The notes under the pieces were generated by a model. The model saw nothing but the letters and a program-made list of their open reading frames with translations. It did no database searches and had not been told where the DNA came from. Made by a program: the position numbers and the translations under genes. Positions 26,729 through 35,333 of a stretch of DNA of 64,000 nucleotides are shown piece after piece. Positions within the stretch are counted from its first letter, which is position 1, and every line of letters starts with the position of its first letter. Source of the DNA: Bacillus sp. USDA818B3_A (GTDB taxonomy: Bacteria; Bacillota; Bacilli; Bacillales; Cytobacillaceae); NCBI RefSeq assembly GCF_009928415.1, contig NZ_JAABNN010000013.1:59989-123988 (forward strand), read 5' to 3'.

Positions 26729-28576
26729 ATGTGCGGAATCTCAGGATGGGTTGATTTTGATAAAGCAATAAAGAACGAATCAGAAACCCTTGTAAAAATG
26801 GCGAATACATTGGCAAAAAGAGGTCCAGACGAAACAAATATCTGGCAGGACACTCATGCAGGTTTTGGGCATAAAAGGCTGATCGTGGTTGACCCTGAAG
26901 GGGGAAGACAGCCAATGACCAAACACAAAGAGGGTTATGATTACACCATTTGCTACAATGGAGAATTATATAACACTGAAGATCTTCGCAAAATCCTTCT
27001 TACTAAAGGATATTCTTTTAAGGGTCATTCTGATACAGAAGTACTGTTAACAGCCTATATAGAATGGGCGGAAGAGTGCGTAAATCATTTGAACGGAATC
27101 TTCGCCTTTGCCATTTGGGATCCAAAAAGAGAACAGCTCTTTATTGGCCGGGACCGTCTAGGGGTTAAACCTCTATTTTTCACAGAACATCAAAAGGGAA
27201 TCATCTTTGCTTCGGAAATCAAAGCAATCTTAGCCCATCCGGATATGAAAACCGAGATCACTCGTGAGGGGCTTTCAGAGATTCTTGGAGTAGGACCGTC
27301 AAGGACACCGGGATCAGGTGTTTTTAAAGGATTGAAAGAACTCCGGCCTGCCCATGCCTTAACATTCTCACGCAATGGCTTAAAGATTTGGCGCTATTGG
27401 AATGTAAAGAGTGAACAACATAAAGAAAATGTGGAGGAAACAGCTGAGAAAGTCCGTTATTTAGTGACGGATGCAGTCACAAGACAGCTGGTTTCCGATG
27501 TGCCGCTATGTACCTTCTTATCAGGTGGTCTCGATTCCAGTATCATTACGGCAATCGCCGCAAAGGGATTTGAAGATCAAGGGAAGGGGCAGCTTCATAC
27601 TTATTCGATCGATTACGAAGGAAATGATCAGTATTTCACATCGAATGAATTCCAGCCTGATGCTGATGGAACATTCATTCAAATGATGACAGATAGATTC
27701 GCGACTAAGCATCATAACAAGACCATTTCACAGGCACAATTAGTTCATGATTTAATCGAAGCGACAACGGTGCGGGATTTTCCAGGAATGGCCGATGTAG
27801 ACTCTTCGTTACTTTGGTTTTGTAAAGAGATAAAGAAAGATTTTGTTGTTAGTTTATCTGGGGAATGTGCGGATGAAATTTTCGGTGGATATCCATGGTT
27901 TCATCGCAAACAAGATTTAGAACGGCTTGGTTTTCCTTGGATGCGTTCGGTGAATGAACGTGAGAACCTGTTGAAACCATATTGGCAGGGAAAATTAAAA
28001 TTAAGTGAATTTTCTATGGAGCAATATCAACAAGCTGTTAAAGAAACACCAAAACTTGAAGGGGAAAGCCCTGAAGAAGCAAAGCGAAGAGAACTATTTT
28101 ATATCAATATGACCTGGTTTATGACCACCTTACTCGATCGTAAGGACAGGATGAGTATGGGGGCCAGTCTAGAGGTCCGGGTGCCATTTGCCGACCATCG
28201 CTTGGTTGAATATTTGTGGAATATCCCGTGGGATATGAAGATGTATCGCGGAAGAGAAAAAGGCCTGCTCCGCAAAGCCTTTGAGGGAATCCTTCCAGAG
28301 GAAGTTCTTTATCGGAAAAAAAGTCCGTATCCAAAAACGCATAATCCTGCATATACAGCAGCCATTCAAAAGCGTTTGGAAATCATCTTACAGGATAAAA
28401 CTTCGGTCTTGCATGAGTTCTTCCAAAAAGAACAATTACAAAATATTGTGGAATCGGGCGGGGACTCTTTCAAAGAACCATGGTTCGGCCAACTTATGAC
28501 AGGGCCTCAATTATTGGCCTATCTTGTTCAGTTCCACACTTGGTTTAAAGAGTATAATATAAATATCGTTAATTGA
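26729..28576 (+). CDS. asnO: Asparagine synthetase (glutamine-hydrolysing)
   Basis: The enzyme converts aspartate, glutamine and ATP to asparagine and glutamate. The N-terminal glutaminase domain must begin at a cysteine, so the start is the ATG at 26729 (MCGISGW, Cys2 nucleophile) and not the ATG two codons earlier. AAGGGAGTG lies upstream. RGPDE, NGELYN and the class II fold follow, then the synthetase domain with the PPi loop LSGGLDSS near residue 264. The 615-aa length and the yisN neighbour match AsnO. In B. subtilis this paralogue is linked to sporulation. A terminator follows. Confidence 0.93.
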   Translation: MCGISGWVDFDKAIKNESETLVKMANTLAKRGPDETNIWQDTHAGFGHKRLIVVDPEGGRQPMTKHKEGYDYTICYNGELYNTEDLRKILLTKGYSFKGHSDTEVLLTAYIEWAEECVNHLNGIFAFAIWDPKREQLFIGRDRLGVKPLFFTEHQKGIIFASEIKAILAHPDMKTEITREGLSEILGVGPSRTPGSGVFKGLKELRPAHALTFSRNGLKIWRYWNVKSEQHKENVEETAEKVRYLVTDAVTRQLVSDVPLCTFLSGGLDSSIITAIAAKGFEDQGKGQLHTYSIDYEGNDQYFTSNEFQPDADGTFIQMMTDRFATKHHNKTISQAQLVHDLIEATTVRDFPGMADVDSSLLWFCKEIKKDFVVSLSGECADEIFGGYPWFHRKQDLERLGFPWMRSVNERENLLKPYWQGKLKLSEFSMEQYQQAVKETPKLEGESPEEAKRRELFYINMTWFMTTLLDRKDRMSMGASLEVRVPFADHRLVEYLWNIPWDMKMYRGREKGLLRKAFEGILPEEVLYRKKSPYPKTHNPAYTAAIQKRLEIILQDKTSVLHEFFQKEQLQNIVESGGDSFKEPWFGQLMTGPQLLAYLVQFHTWFKEYNINIVN

Positions 28577-28621
28577 TTAGATAAAAAGTTGGAATAAACG
28601 CGCTATTCGATTAAAATTAGT

Positions 28622-28654
28622 AAAGGGAAGAGGGAAATTGCCTCTTCCCTTTTT
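28622..28654 (+). terminator. asnO terminator
   Basis: An AAAGGGAAGAGG/CCTCTTCCCTTT 12-bp stem is followed by T residues, immediately before the ribosome binding site of the next gene. Confidence 0.85.
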
Positions 28655-28670
28655 AGAGGAGGATAAAACG

Positions 28671-30173
28671 ATGAAAAAAATCACGCTCTTACTACTAACC
28701 TTTTTACTCTGTTCATCTTTACCTGCCCATGCAGCGGTGAAAAAGGAAAATCGTTTGTGGCAGGATGAATCCATATACTCCATTATGGTGGACCGCTTCA
28801 ATGATGGGGATATAAAAAATGATTTGGATGTAAACTCAAGAGATCCGCTTAAGTATAATGGCGGTGATTTTCAAGGGATTATTAACAAATTAGATTACAT
28901 AAAAGATATGGGCTTCACAGCCATTCGATTAACTCCTATCTTTGATAATACAAAGAATGGCTATCACGGTTACTGGGTAAAAGACTTTTATAAAACAGAT
29001 GAGCATTTTGGAACAATCGAGACCTTTCAAAAGCTTGTAAAAGAGGCCCATAAACGGAAGTTAAGGGTTATTGTTGACTTTGTAGCTAATAATACCGCTG
29101 CCGACCATCCATGGATAAATGATTCTAACAAAAAAAACTGGTACCATTCAAAGCAAACGGCAGCTGATGTAACTAATCGCTGGGTGGATGGCTTACCAGA
29201 TTTGAATCAGGACAACCCTGAAGTGAAAAAATATTTAATTGATGCGGCAGACTGGTGGATTAATCAAACCAATATCGATGGATATAGTCTTCCGGCAGTT
29301 GATCAAGTTCCATTAAGCTTCTGGTCTGACTTTTCAAAAGCCGTAAAGAAAGAGAAGAAGGACTTTTTCTTAATGGGGATTCCGGCTGAAAATGCCTCAA
29401 TAGATGCATCGAAGTATCAAAATGCAGGCATTGATAGCTTGTTTGATTATTCTCAAAGTAAGAACCTAAGAAAGGCGTTTGCTACTACAAATCAGTCCTT
29501 TTCCAATAGCTCTGACACTGCTGCTTTAGGAAAACCAGAATTAATGGCTAATTTTCTCGATAATGAATATACCGTAAGATTCACTACCGACATCGTCAAT
29601 AAACGGCAATTTCCGGGATCTAGATGGAAAACCGCTTTGACGTACCTATATACAACCCCAGGTATTCCTGTTTATTATTATGGGACGGACATTGCTTTAA
29701 TAGGTGGGGACATTCCTGATAACCGCAGACAAATGAATTTTCGAGCCGAAAAGGACCTGATAGACTATACCACCAAGATTGCTGAACTGAGGAATACGCT
29801 GCCTTCTTTAACCAGAGGAACAATGGAAATGCTTTATGACAAAGGTGGAATGGTTGTATATAAGCGTGTCTATAAAGAGGAAACCTCGATTATTGCCATC
29901 AATAATTCAACAAAATCTCAGAAAGTGATTTTAACGGACAAGCAATTAGCTCCAAATAAGGAATTACGCGGTCTGCTTGAAGGTGATTTAGTGCGAGATC
30001 ATAAAGATGAATACATCTTAATTGCAGACCGTGATACTTCTGAAATATATGTACTCACAGAAAAAAGCGGGATAAATGTTTCCTTTATTGCGGCTATGGC
30101 AGGTGTAGTTATTCTTGCTATAATCTTTGTATTTCTAATTTTTAAACGCGGGAAAAAAGTGAAAGAGGAATAG
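28671..30173 (+). CDS. Membrane-anchored GH13 alpha-amylase homologue lacking catalytic residues
   Basis: This 500-aa protein has a signal peptide (residues 1-21, ending AHAA), a GH13 (beta/alpha)8 barrel, a C-terminal beta domain, one transmembrane helix (about 469-490) and a short basic tail. It should face the outside. The fold is clear (GGDFQGIINKLDYIKDMGFTAI, GYHGYWVKDFYKTDEHFGT, PGIPVYYYGTDIAL). All four conserved regions are altered: region I DFVANN lacks the His; region II GYSLPAVDQ has Pro208 in place of the nucleophile Asp and Ser206 for Arg; region III MGIPAE has Ile237 for the acid Glu; region IV FLDNEY has Glu299-Tyr300 for His-Asp. It is probably a glycan-binding pseudoenzyme. 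ATG follows GAGGAGG. Confidence 0.85.
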   Translation: MKKITLLLLTFLLCSSLPAHAAVKKENRLWQDESIYSIMVDRFNDGDIKNDLDVNSRDPLKYNGGDFQGIINKLDYIKDMGFTAIRLTPIFDNTKNGYHGYWVKDFYKTDEHFGTIETFQKLVKEAHKRKLRVIVDFVANNTAADHPWINDSNKKNWYHSKQTAADVTNRWVDGLPDLNQDNPEVKKYLIDAADWWINQTNIDGYSLPAVDQVPLSFWSDFSKAVKKEKKDFFLMGIPAENASIDASKYQNAGIDSLFDYSQSKNLRKAFATTNQSFSNSSDTAALGKPELMANFLDNEYTVRFTTDIVNKRQFPGSRWKTALTYLYTTPGIPVYYYGTDIALIGGDIPDNRRQMNFRAEKDLIDYTTKIAELRNTLPSLTRGTMEMLYDKGGMVVYKRVYKEETSIIAINNSTKSQKVILTDKQLAPNKELRGLLEGDLVRDHKDEYILIADRDTSEIYVLTEKSGINVSFIAAMAGVVILAIIFVFLIFKRGKKVKEE

Positions 30174-30179
30174 ACTAAA

Positions 30180-30209
30180 TAGGCGGAACGGGGTTCCGCC
30201 TATATTTTT
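30180..30209 (+). terminator. Terminator after the amylase homologue
   Basis: A TAGGCGGAAC/GTTCCGCCTA perfect ten-base stem is followed by TATTTTT. It reaches the 3' end of the convergent SDR gene. Confidence 0.88.
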
Positions 30210-31080
30210 ATCCATTTACAATGGTACCGCCATTCACATGTATCATCTGACCACTTACATATGAAGAGTCATCGGAGGCTAGGTAAACATAGCTTGGTGC
30301 AAGTTCATGCGGCTGTCCAGCCCTGCCTAATGGTGTATTGCCTCCAAAGGCAGCTACTTGGTTTTCAGGAAAGGTAGACGGGATGAGCGGAGTCCAAATC
30401 GGACCTGGTGCGACACCGTTCACTCGTATTCCTTGTTTTGCCAGTGACATCGCTAATGATCGTGTAAAGGAGACAATAGCTCCTTTAGTCGCGGAATAAT
30501 CTAATAATTGTTCGTTTCCTTGATAGGCTGTTATGGAAGCAGTATTAATGATGGATGCTCCCTTCTTTAAATGAGGGAGAACCATTTTTGTCATATGAAA
30601 AAAGGAAAATATATTCGTTCTAAATGTCTTTTCCAACTGTTGGGACGTAATATCTAACAGGCTTTTCTGTGGATGCTGCTCGGCCGCATTGTTAACAAGA
30701 ATATCAACTTTTTGAAACTCGTTAATTGTTTGGTTCACAATATCCTTACATATATCCTCTGAACCAATATCACCTGAAAATAGCAGGCATTTACGCCCTT
30801 CTGCCTCTACCAGCTGCTTTGTTTCCTGGGCATCTTGATGTTCTTCAAGATAAACAATGGCGACATCAGCGCCTTCTTTTGCAAAATAAATCGCAACGGA
30901 TTTACCAATGCCGCTGTCTCCTCCGGTAATAATAGCGGTCTTACCTGCTAATTTTCCACCTGGCTTATAATTGGGATCTACTGAAACCGGACGAGGATTC
31001 ATTTCACTTTCTACTCCAGGCTGGTGATTCTGATGCTGTGGCGGGAATGTGTTTTTTTGTTGGTTTTGATTATTACTCAT
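30208..31080 (-). CDS. SDR-family oxidoreductase (general-stress type)
   Basis: This 290-aa NAD(P)-dependent short-chain dehydrogenase has the glycine motif TGGDSGIGKSVA near residue 49, NNAAEQH, the catalytic serine region NTASITAYQG and YSATKGA (Tyr/Lys). A 40-residue hydrophilic, proline/glutamine-rich N-terminal extension (QNQQKNTFPPQHQNHQPG) is typical of the YhxC/YdaD/YhdF-type SDRs of bacilli, several of which are SigmaB stress proteins. The substrate is unknown. ATG 31080 has GGGAGG eight bases upstream. Confidence 0.85.
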   Translation of the reverse strand: MSNNQNQQKNTFPPQHQNHQPGVESEMNPRPVSVDPNYKPGGKLAGKTAIITGGDSGIGKSVAIYFAKEGADVAIVYLEEHQDAQETKQLVEAEGRKCLLFSGDIGSEDICKDIVNQTINEFQKVDILVNNAAEQHPQKSLLDITSQQLEKTFRTNIFSFFHMTKMVLPHLKKGASIINTASITAYQGNEQLLDYSATKGAIVSFTRSLAMSLAKQGIRVNGVAPGPIWTPLIPSTFPENQVAAFGGNTPLGRAGQPHELAPSYVYLASDDSSYVSGQMIHVNGGTIVNG

Positions 31081-31147
31081 ATTCTTAACCTCCCAATGTT
31101 CGTTCACTGTTAGTGTGAGAAAAAAGAGCCAAATTCATGACCAAAAT

Positions 31148-31185
31148 AAAAAAGGCGAAGGATCATTTTCCTATCGCCTTTTTTA
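31148..31185 (-). terminator. yajQ terminator
   Basis: An AAAGGCGA/TCGCCTTT stem has T runs on both sides. It lies just beyond the yajQ stop on the minus strand. Confidence 0.8.
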
Positions 31186-31230
31186 TTACCCGCCGCAGGG
31201 AGCTGTCAAACGCTGCAGTGCAGGTGGATT

Positions 31231-31722
31231 TTATCGATAATTTATAAATTGGACATCAACACTAAGATCCGCATCACGTACTAAAGAAATTATTTTTTGC
31301 AAATCATCTCTGCTTTTACCGCTGACACGTACTTGGTCATCCTGTACCTGGCTCTTTACTTTTACGCCGCTATTTTTAATGATGGTATTAATCTTTTTAG
31401 CGTTTTCCTTATCAATGCCTTGGGCAAGTTTAGCGCGTTGGCGGACGGTCCCACCCGAGGCTTTTTCAATTTTACCGTAGTCCAGGTTTTTTACTGGCAC
31501 GCCCCGCTTGATTAATTTACTAAATAAGACATCCTTTAATTGATCCATTTTATATTCGTCATCTGAAACGAGAACAAGTTCTTCTTTATCGAGTGATACT
31601 TCACTTTTACTGCCTTTAAAATCATAACGCGTGCTGATTTCTTTCATGGTTTGAGTAATTGCATTTGTGACTTCAGAAAAGTCCACTTTGGATACAATAT
31701 CAAATGAGCTGTCTTTAGACAT
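31231..31722 (-). CDS. yajQ: YajQ-family nucleotide-binding protein (YitK)
   Basis: This 163-aa cytoplasmic protein of the YajQ/DUF520 family has two ferredoxin-like halves ([34 protein letters not shown] and the C-terminal [28 protein letters not shown]). Family members bind cyclic di-GMP or other nucleotides. Which ligand applies here is unknown. The second ATG (31722) is spaced six bases from GGAGGT and is preferred over the ATG at 31728. The next gene, cvfB, is divergent. yitK and yitL neighbour each other in B. subtilis too. Confidence 0.88.
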   Translation of the reverse strand: MSKDSSFDIVSKVDFSEVTNAITQTMKEISTRYDFKGSKSEVSLDKEELVLVSDDEYKMDQLKDVLFSKLIKRGVPVKNLDYGKIEKASGGTVRQRAKLAQGIDKENAKKINTIIKNSGVKVKSQVQDDQVRVSGKSRDDLQKIISLVRDADLSVDVQFINYR

Positions 31723-31817
31723 GGCCATACCTCCATATAATTAATCGTCTGCTAAAGTTTCCCTTTACGGGTACATTATAGTAAAATAAATCAGTTCAAA
31801 CAAGCAAGAAAAGAGGA

Positions 31818-31872
31818 AGCGTCTTGAACAGGGCTTTAGCCGGACAATAAGAAAAGCGGAAACGCCTTAATA
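31818..31872. repeat. Degenerate relative of the intergenic repeat
   Basis: GCGTCTTGAACAGGGCT, GCCGGACAATAAG and AAAAGCGGAAACGCC recall the right arm of the element at 8056-8182, with many changes. It lies between yajQ and cvfB. Confidence 0.4.
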
Positions 31873-31893
31873 TAGAAAAGAGGAGTTAAAAAT

Positions 31894-32757
31894 ATGTCTT
31901 TAACTGAACTAATTGGTCAAACCACCACATTAACTGTTGCACGAATTGCGGATTTCGGTTATTTCTTAACAGATGGTAATGAGGATGTTTTATTGCATAA
32001 AAACCAGGCACAGCAGGAATTAACGGAAGGAGATGAAGTTGAGATCTTTTTATTTACCGATTCACAAGGAAGAATCTCCGCTTCCATGACAATACCGGAT
32101 CTTTCGGTTGGTACGTATGCCTGGGTCAAAGTAACAGATACGAATCCGAAAATTGGTGTATTTTTAAACATCGGTCTCCCAAAGGATATTTTGTTAGGTG
32201 CAGACGATCTCCCTGCACACCAGTCAGTATGGCCCAAGGTAGGAGATATGGTTTATATTACTTTAAGGGTAAATCGCAGTAACCTGCTTTATGCACGGCT
32301 GGCAAGCGACCAAGTAATCCAATCCATCTCGACTAATGCCGAGAGGAAGGATTTTAATAAGAATGTACAAGGATATATTTATCGGACCGCCAAGGTCGGC
32401 AGCTGGGTTTATACGATTGAGGGTTTTAAAGGTTTTATCCATGAATCCCAGAGACAGGTCGAGCCCCGTTTAGGTCAGAAGGTTGAGGGGCGGATTATTG
32501 ATGTTAAGGAAGACGGGACAATCAATGTATCATTACTGGGGAGAAAGGAAGAATCTCAAGATTTAGATGCAGAAAAAATCTACGAATATTTGATGAGCCG
32601 TAATGGTGCGATGCCATATAACGATAAAAGTGCGCCTGAAGATATCCAAGACCGTTTTAGCCTAAGTAAAGGGGCTTTTAAGCGGGCATTAGGAAAGTTA
32701 TTGAAAGAAGGAAGAGTCTATCAGGAAGGCAGCTGGACCTACGTAAAAAAAGATTAA
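31894..32757 (+). CDS. cvfB: S1-domain RNA-binding protein CvfB (YitL)
   Basis: This 287-aa protein of the CvfB family contains three S1-like beta-barrels (about residues 1-65, 70-140 and 155-215) and a C-terminal winged helix (DIQDRFSLSKGAFKRALGKLLKEGRVYQEGSWTYVKK). In Staphylococcus CvfB binds RNA and affects virulence gene expression. In bacilli it is uncharacterised. ATG follows AAAAGAGGAG. Its place next to yajQ agrees with yitK-yitL. Confidence 0.88.
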   Translation: MSLTELIGQTTTLTVARIADFGYFLTDGNEDVLLHKNQAQQELTEGDEVEIFLFTDSQGRISASMTIPDLSVGTYAWVKVTDTNPKIGVFLNIGLPKDILLGADDLPAHQSVWPKVGDMVYITLRVNRSNLLYARLASDQVIQSISTNAERKDFNKNVQGYIYRTAKVGSWVYTIEGFKGFIHESQRQVEPRLGQKVEGRIIDVKEDGTINVSLLGRKEESQDLDAEKIYEYLMSRNGAMPYNDKSAPEDIQDRFSLSKGAFKRALGKLLKEGRVYQEGSWTYVKKD

Positions 32758-32829
32758 CGTTTGCTTACATACTCTCTTTCTAAATGACAGACAATAAGTC
32801 CTGCAGTAAATTTAGAAAGGAGTAAGGAT

Positions 32830-32961
32830 ATGCCGCACACTTCTGATAACGATAAAAAAGCACAGGACAATAACGCCTTACGACATGAAAAAAATATGCA
32901 GCGAGAAAAAAATCGCCAGGCAGGAAAAAATCAATATTCTAAAAAGACAGATCATAAATAA
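32830..32961 (+). CDS. 43-aa hydrophilic protein (DUF3941-like)
   Basis: This very small gene begins MPHTSDNDKKAQDNN and continues with a run rich in Lys, Arg, Asn and Gln, with no hydrophobic segment. It has a good AAAGGAG ribosome binding site and its own terminator, which argues that it is real. It resembles, from memory, the DUF3941 family of short bacillar proteins. Its function is unknown. The composition recalls small acid-soluble or nucleic-acid-associated spore proteins. Confidence 0.65.
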   Translation: MPHTSDNDKKAQDNNALRHEKNMQREKNRQAGKNQYSKKTDHK

Positions 32962-32962
32962 A

Positions 32963-32989
32963 GAGAGAGCGGGCAATCCCCGCTCTTTC
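32963..32989. terminator. Terminator between the 43-aa gene and degV
   Basis: An AGAGCGGG/CCCGCTCT stem directly follows the small gene and precedes the stop of the convergent degV gene. The T run is short (TTTC). Confidence 0.7.
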
Positions 32990-32992
32990 GCA

Positions 32993-33847
32993 TTATATTT
33001 TATTTAAGAAAAAAATTGAAATAGTGCCCGGACCTGTATGTGATCCAATGGCTGACCCGATCTCTGTGATATACACTTCCTTCGGATGGAATTCTTGGAT
33101 AATCATTTCTTTTACTTCGAGGGCAGTTGCTTCGGTATCTGCATGACTAATACCGATGATTTGCTCATCAAGACGAGAGCCCCGCTCCTTCATGATTTCA
33201 ATAATCCGGCGAAACACTTTCTTTTGCCCTCTTATTTTTTCAATCGGAACAAGTTTCCCATCTTCCATATTTAAGATTGGCTTAATATTAAGCAATCCTC
33301 CTAAAAAGGCAGAAGCTTTGGAAACCCTGCCGCCTTTTGCTAAGTAATCTAAATCCTCGACCGTAAAAATATGTTCCATATGTTCACTTCTAAATTTAAC
33401 ATCAGCGAGTATTTCCTTTTTTGATACTTCGTTTTGAGCAAGTCTTGCTGCTTCCATTACAATTAGACCAAATCCAAGTGATGCACACCTAGTATCGACA
33501 ATCGTTAATTGGAAGTTTGGATATTTTTCCTTTACTTGGTCAAGAATCATAACAGCGGTTGAATATGTACCCGATAATCCAGAAGAAAAGGCGATATAGA
33601 TGCCGTCTTCATTTTTTTCAGCCATTTCTGTAAACACTTCTTCAAATAACAGCGGAGAAACCTGAGAGGTTTTTGGGACAACTCCACTCCTAATCGCATC
33701 ATAAACAGTTTTAGGATCAATTGTTTTGACATCTTCATAACTTTGATCATTAATTTGTACTTTTAATGGGAATAATACTACATTATTTTCTTCGTAAAAA
33801 CTTAACGGTAAATCACATGCACTGTCAGCAAGTATTTTTACTGTCAT
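32993..33847 (-). CDS. yitS: DegV-family fatty-acid-binding protein (YitS)
   Basis: This 284-aa DegV/FakB-type protein binds a fatty acid and presents it to the kinase FakA for phosphorylation. Family blocks are ILADSACDLPLSFYEE (start), TSQVSP, FSSGLSGTYSTAVM (phosphate and carboxylate contacts), DTRCASLGFGLIV and IGSAIGSHTGPGTISIFF. Divergent yitT lies next to it as in B. subtilis, which supports the name yitS. Confidence 0.88.
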   Translation of the reverse strand: MTVKILADSACDLPLSFYEENNVVLFPLKVQINDQSYEDVKTIDPKTVYDAIRSGVVPKTSQVSPLLFEEVFTEMAEKNEDGIYIAFSSGLSGTYSTAVMILDQVKEKYPNFQLTIVDTRCASLGFGLIVMEAARLAQNEVSKKEILADVKFRSEHMEHIFTVEDLDYLAKGGRVSKASAFLGGLLNIKPILNMEDGKLVPIEKIRGQKKVFRRIIEIMKERGSRLDEQIIGISHADTEATALEVKEMIIQEFHPKEVYITEIGSAIGSHTGPGTISIFFLNKI

Positions 33848-33956
33848 AACTTACACCTGCTTTCCAATCATATTTAATTTCAGTTTATCGGTTTCAATAA
33901 AAAAAAACAATTTCAATTTCGAGAAATGAAACACTCAAAAAAAAGGAGGGATTCAT

Positions 33957-34799
33957 TTGTTTTGGCTCCAAGTTAAAAAAGTGGTGATTGTTGCCGCAGG
34001 TGCATTATTAAATGCACTCGCGATGAATTTATTCTTAATACCGGCCAATGTGTATTCAAGTGGTTTCGCTGGAATTGCTCAATTACTCTCGAAAGTACTA
34101 AGTGATTATACACCAATAAATATTTCGATGGGATTATTACTGCTTCTCTTAAATATTCCAGTTGCTATACTTGGCTGGAAAAAGGTCGGAAGGTCATTCA
34201 CGATTTACAGTTTTGTTAGTGTTGTTCTTTCTTCCCTATTTCTTTCAATCATTCCAATTAAACAAGTATCACATGATATTTTACTCAATGCAGTTTTTGG
34301 CGGGGTAATTTTGGCAATTGGGGTGGGAATTACACTAAAATGGGGTGCATCAACGGGCGGGGTGGATATTATTGCTATGGTTCTTTCTCGTGTGAAAGAC
34401 AAGCCGGTTGGACCATATATGTTTATTCTAAACGGTATTATCATCTTAACTGCAGGTTTTCTATATGGCTGGGAAAAAGCACTCTATACACTAGTAACGT
34501 TATATGCCGCGACAAGAGTGATTGATGCCATTCATACTAGACATGCCAAGCTTACCGCCATGATTATCACCAAAAAAGCGGATGACATGAAAAAGGCCAT
34601 TCATGCCAAATTAGTAAGAGGAATAACGATGATCCCCGCTAAAGGTGCTTTTTCAAATGAAACCAGAGACATGCTGATGATCGTGATTACAAGGTATGAA
34701 CTTTTTGACCTAGAACGAATTATTAAGGAAGTAGATCCCAATGCTTTTACAAACATCGTACAAACGGCAGAGGTGTATGGATTCTTTCGGAAAGAGTAA
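33957..34799 (+). CDS. yitT: YitT-family membrane protein
   Basis: This 280-aa protein has five or six transmembrane helices in the first 175 residues (DUF161 repeats, with GWKKVGRSFTIYS and GVGITLKWGASTGGVDIIAMVL) and a soluble C-terminal DUF2179 domain (TAMIITKKADDMKKAIHAKLVRGITMIPAKGAFSNETRDMLMIVI). Function and substrate are unknown. The start is TTG at 33957 after AAAAGGAGGG. Confidence 0.87.
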   Translation: MFWLQVKKVVIVAAGALLNALAMNLFLIPANVYSSGFAGIAQLLSKVLSDYTPINISMGLLLLLLNIPVAILGWKKVGRSFTIYSFVSVVLSSLFLSIIPIKQVSHDILLNAVFGGVILAIGVGITLKWGASTGGVDIIAMVLSRVKDKPVGPYMFILNGIIILTAGFLYGWEKALYTLVTLYAATRVIDAIHTRHAKLTAMIITKKADDMKKAIHAKLVRGITMIPAKGAFSNETRDMLMIVITRYELFDLERIIKEVDPNAFTNIVQTAEVYGFFRKE

Positions 34800-34820
34800 G
34801 GCATTTAAACAGAAATTAGC

Positions 34821-34872
34821 AAGCGCCCGATTAGCCGATAGAGGTCGGCCAATACGAGCGCTTTGCTTTTTT
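34821..34872. terminator. Long imperfect hairpin/terminator between yitT and the DUF3813 gene
   Basis: AAGCGC and GCGCTT enclose further pairs (CG, TT, GCCGA/TCGGC), giving a stem of about 43 bases followed by TGCTTTTTT. The AGCGC arms resemble the ends of the dispersed repeat at 8056. Confidence 0.7.
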
Positions 34873-35056
34873 ATTTAATCTGATCTAGCTCTTCTTGCAT
34901 TTGTCGGAGCTGGCCTTGTTCAGCTGTTGTCGAATTAGCATAGGCCGAACTAAGAGCATTCTTTGCTTTTGCGACGGCAGAATCAAGGTCAGCAGGGCTG
35001 GCGGATCTCGCCATTTCAACAAATCGTCTGGCTTCCTGGAACAGTTGGTTTCCCAT
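34871..35056 (-). CDS. Small helical protein, DUF3813-like
   Basis: This 61-aa soluble, alanine- and glutamine-rich helical protein (MGNQLFQEARRFVEMARSASPADLDSAVAKAKNALSSAYANSTTAEQ) is similar to DUF3813 members of bacilli. Its ATG at 35056 follows the stop of the upstream 50-aa gene by one base, with GGAGGA inside that gene, so translation is coupled. Its function is unknown. Confidence 0.72.
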   Translation of the reverse strand: MGNQLFQEARRFVEMARSASPADLDSAVAKAKNALSSAYANSTTAEQGQLRQMQEELDQIK

Positions 35057-35057
35057 G

Positions 35058-35210
35058 TTATATTCCTCCAAGCGAGGATTCGTTCACATTGGACATCTTC
35101 TGGGCTTCTGCTTCAGCGTAGGTCATGTGATATGGAATCCGTTCATCATGTTTGCTGACCGTATCCACTCCTCGTTGGACAAAGCGTCTTGATTTGTTTC
35201 GTTTACCCAT
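35058..35210 (-). CDS. Novel 50-aa basic protein upstream of the DUF3813 gene
   Basis: This short gene has a strong ribosome binding site (GGAGGG, six bases before ATG 35210). It encodes MGKRNKSRRFVQRGVDTV, then SKHDERIPYHMTYAEAEAQKMSN and a short tail ending SLGGI. The basic N-terminus followed by an acidic helix has no membrane segment. It is arranged stop-to-start with the DUF3813 gene, so the two form an operon. I do not recognise the family. Confidence 0.7.
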   Translation of the reverse strand: MGKRNKSRRFVQRGVDTVSKHDERIPYHMTYAEAEAQKMSNVNESSLGGI

Positions 35211-35333
35211 TCGAATCCCTCCATATGCTCAAAGCTAAGATTGAAACAGCTTTGCTGCCTCAAAACTAGTATGCACATCTGTATGACAGTTCATTTAGGT
35301 AAACAATGGCGAAATTAGTACTTTTGACTGTAG

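Noticed and set aside
28671..30173. Functional alpha-amylase annotation
   Set aside because: The fold matches but none of the three catalytic acids is present.
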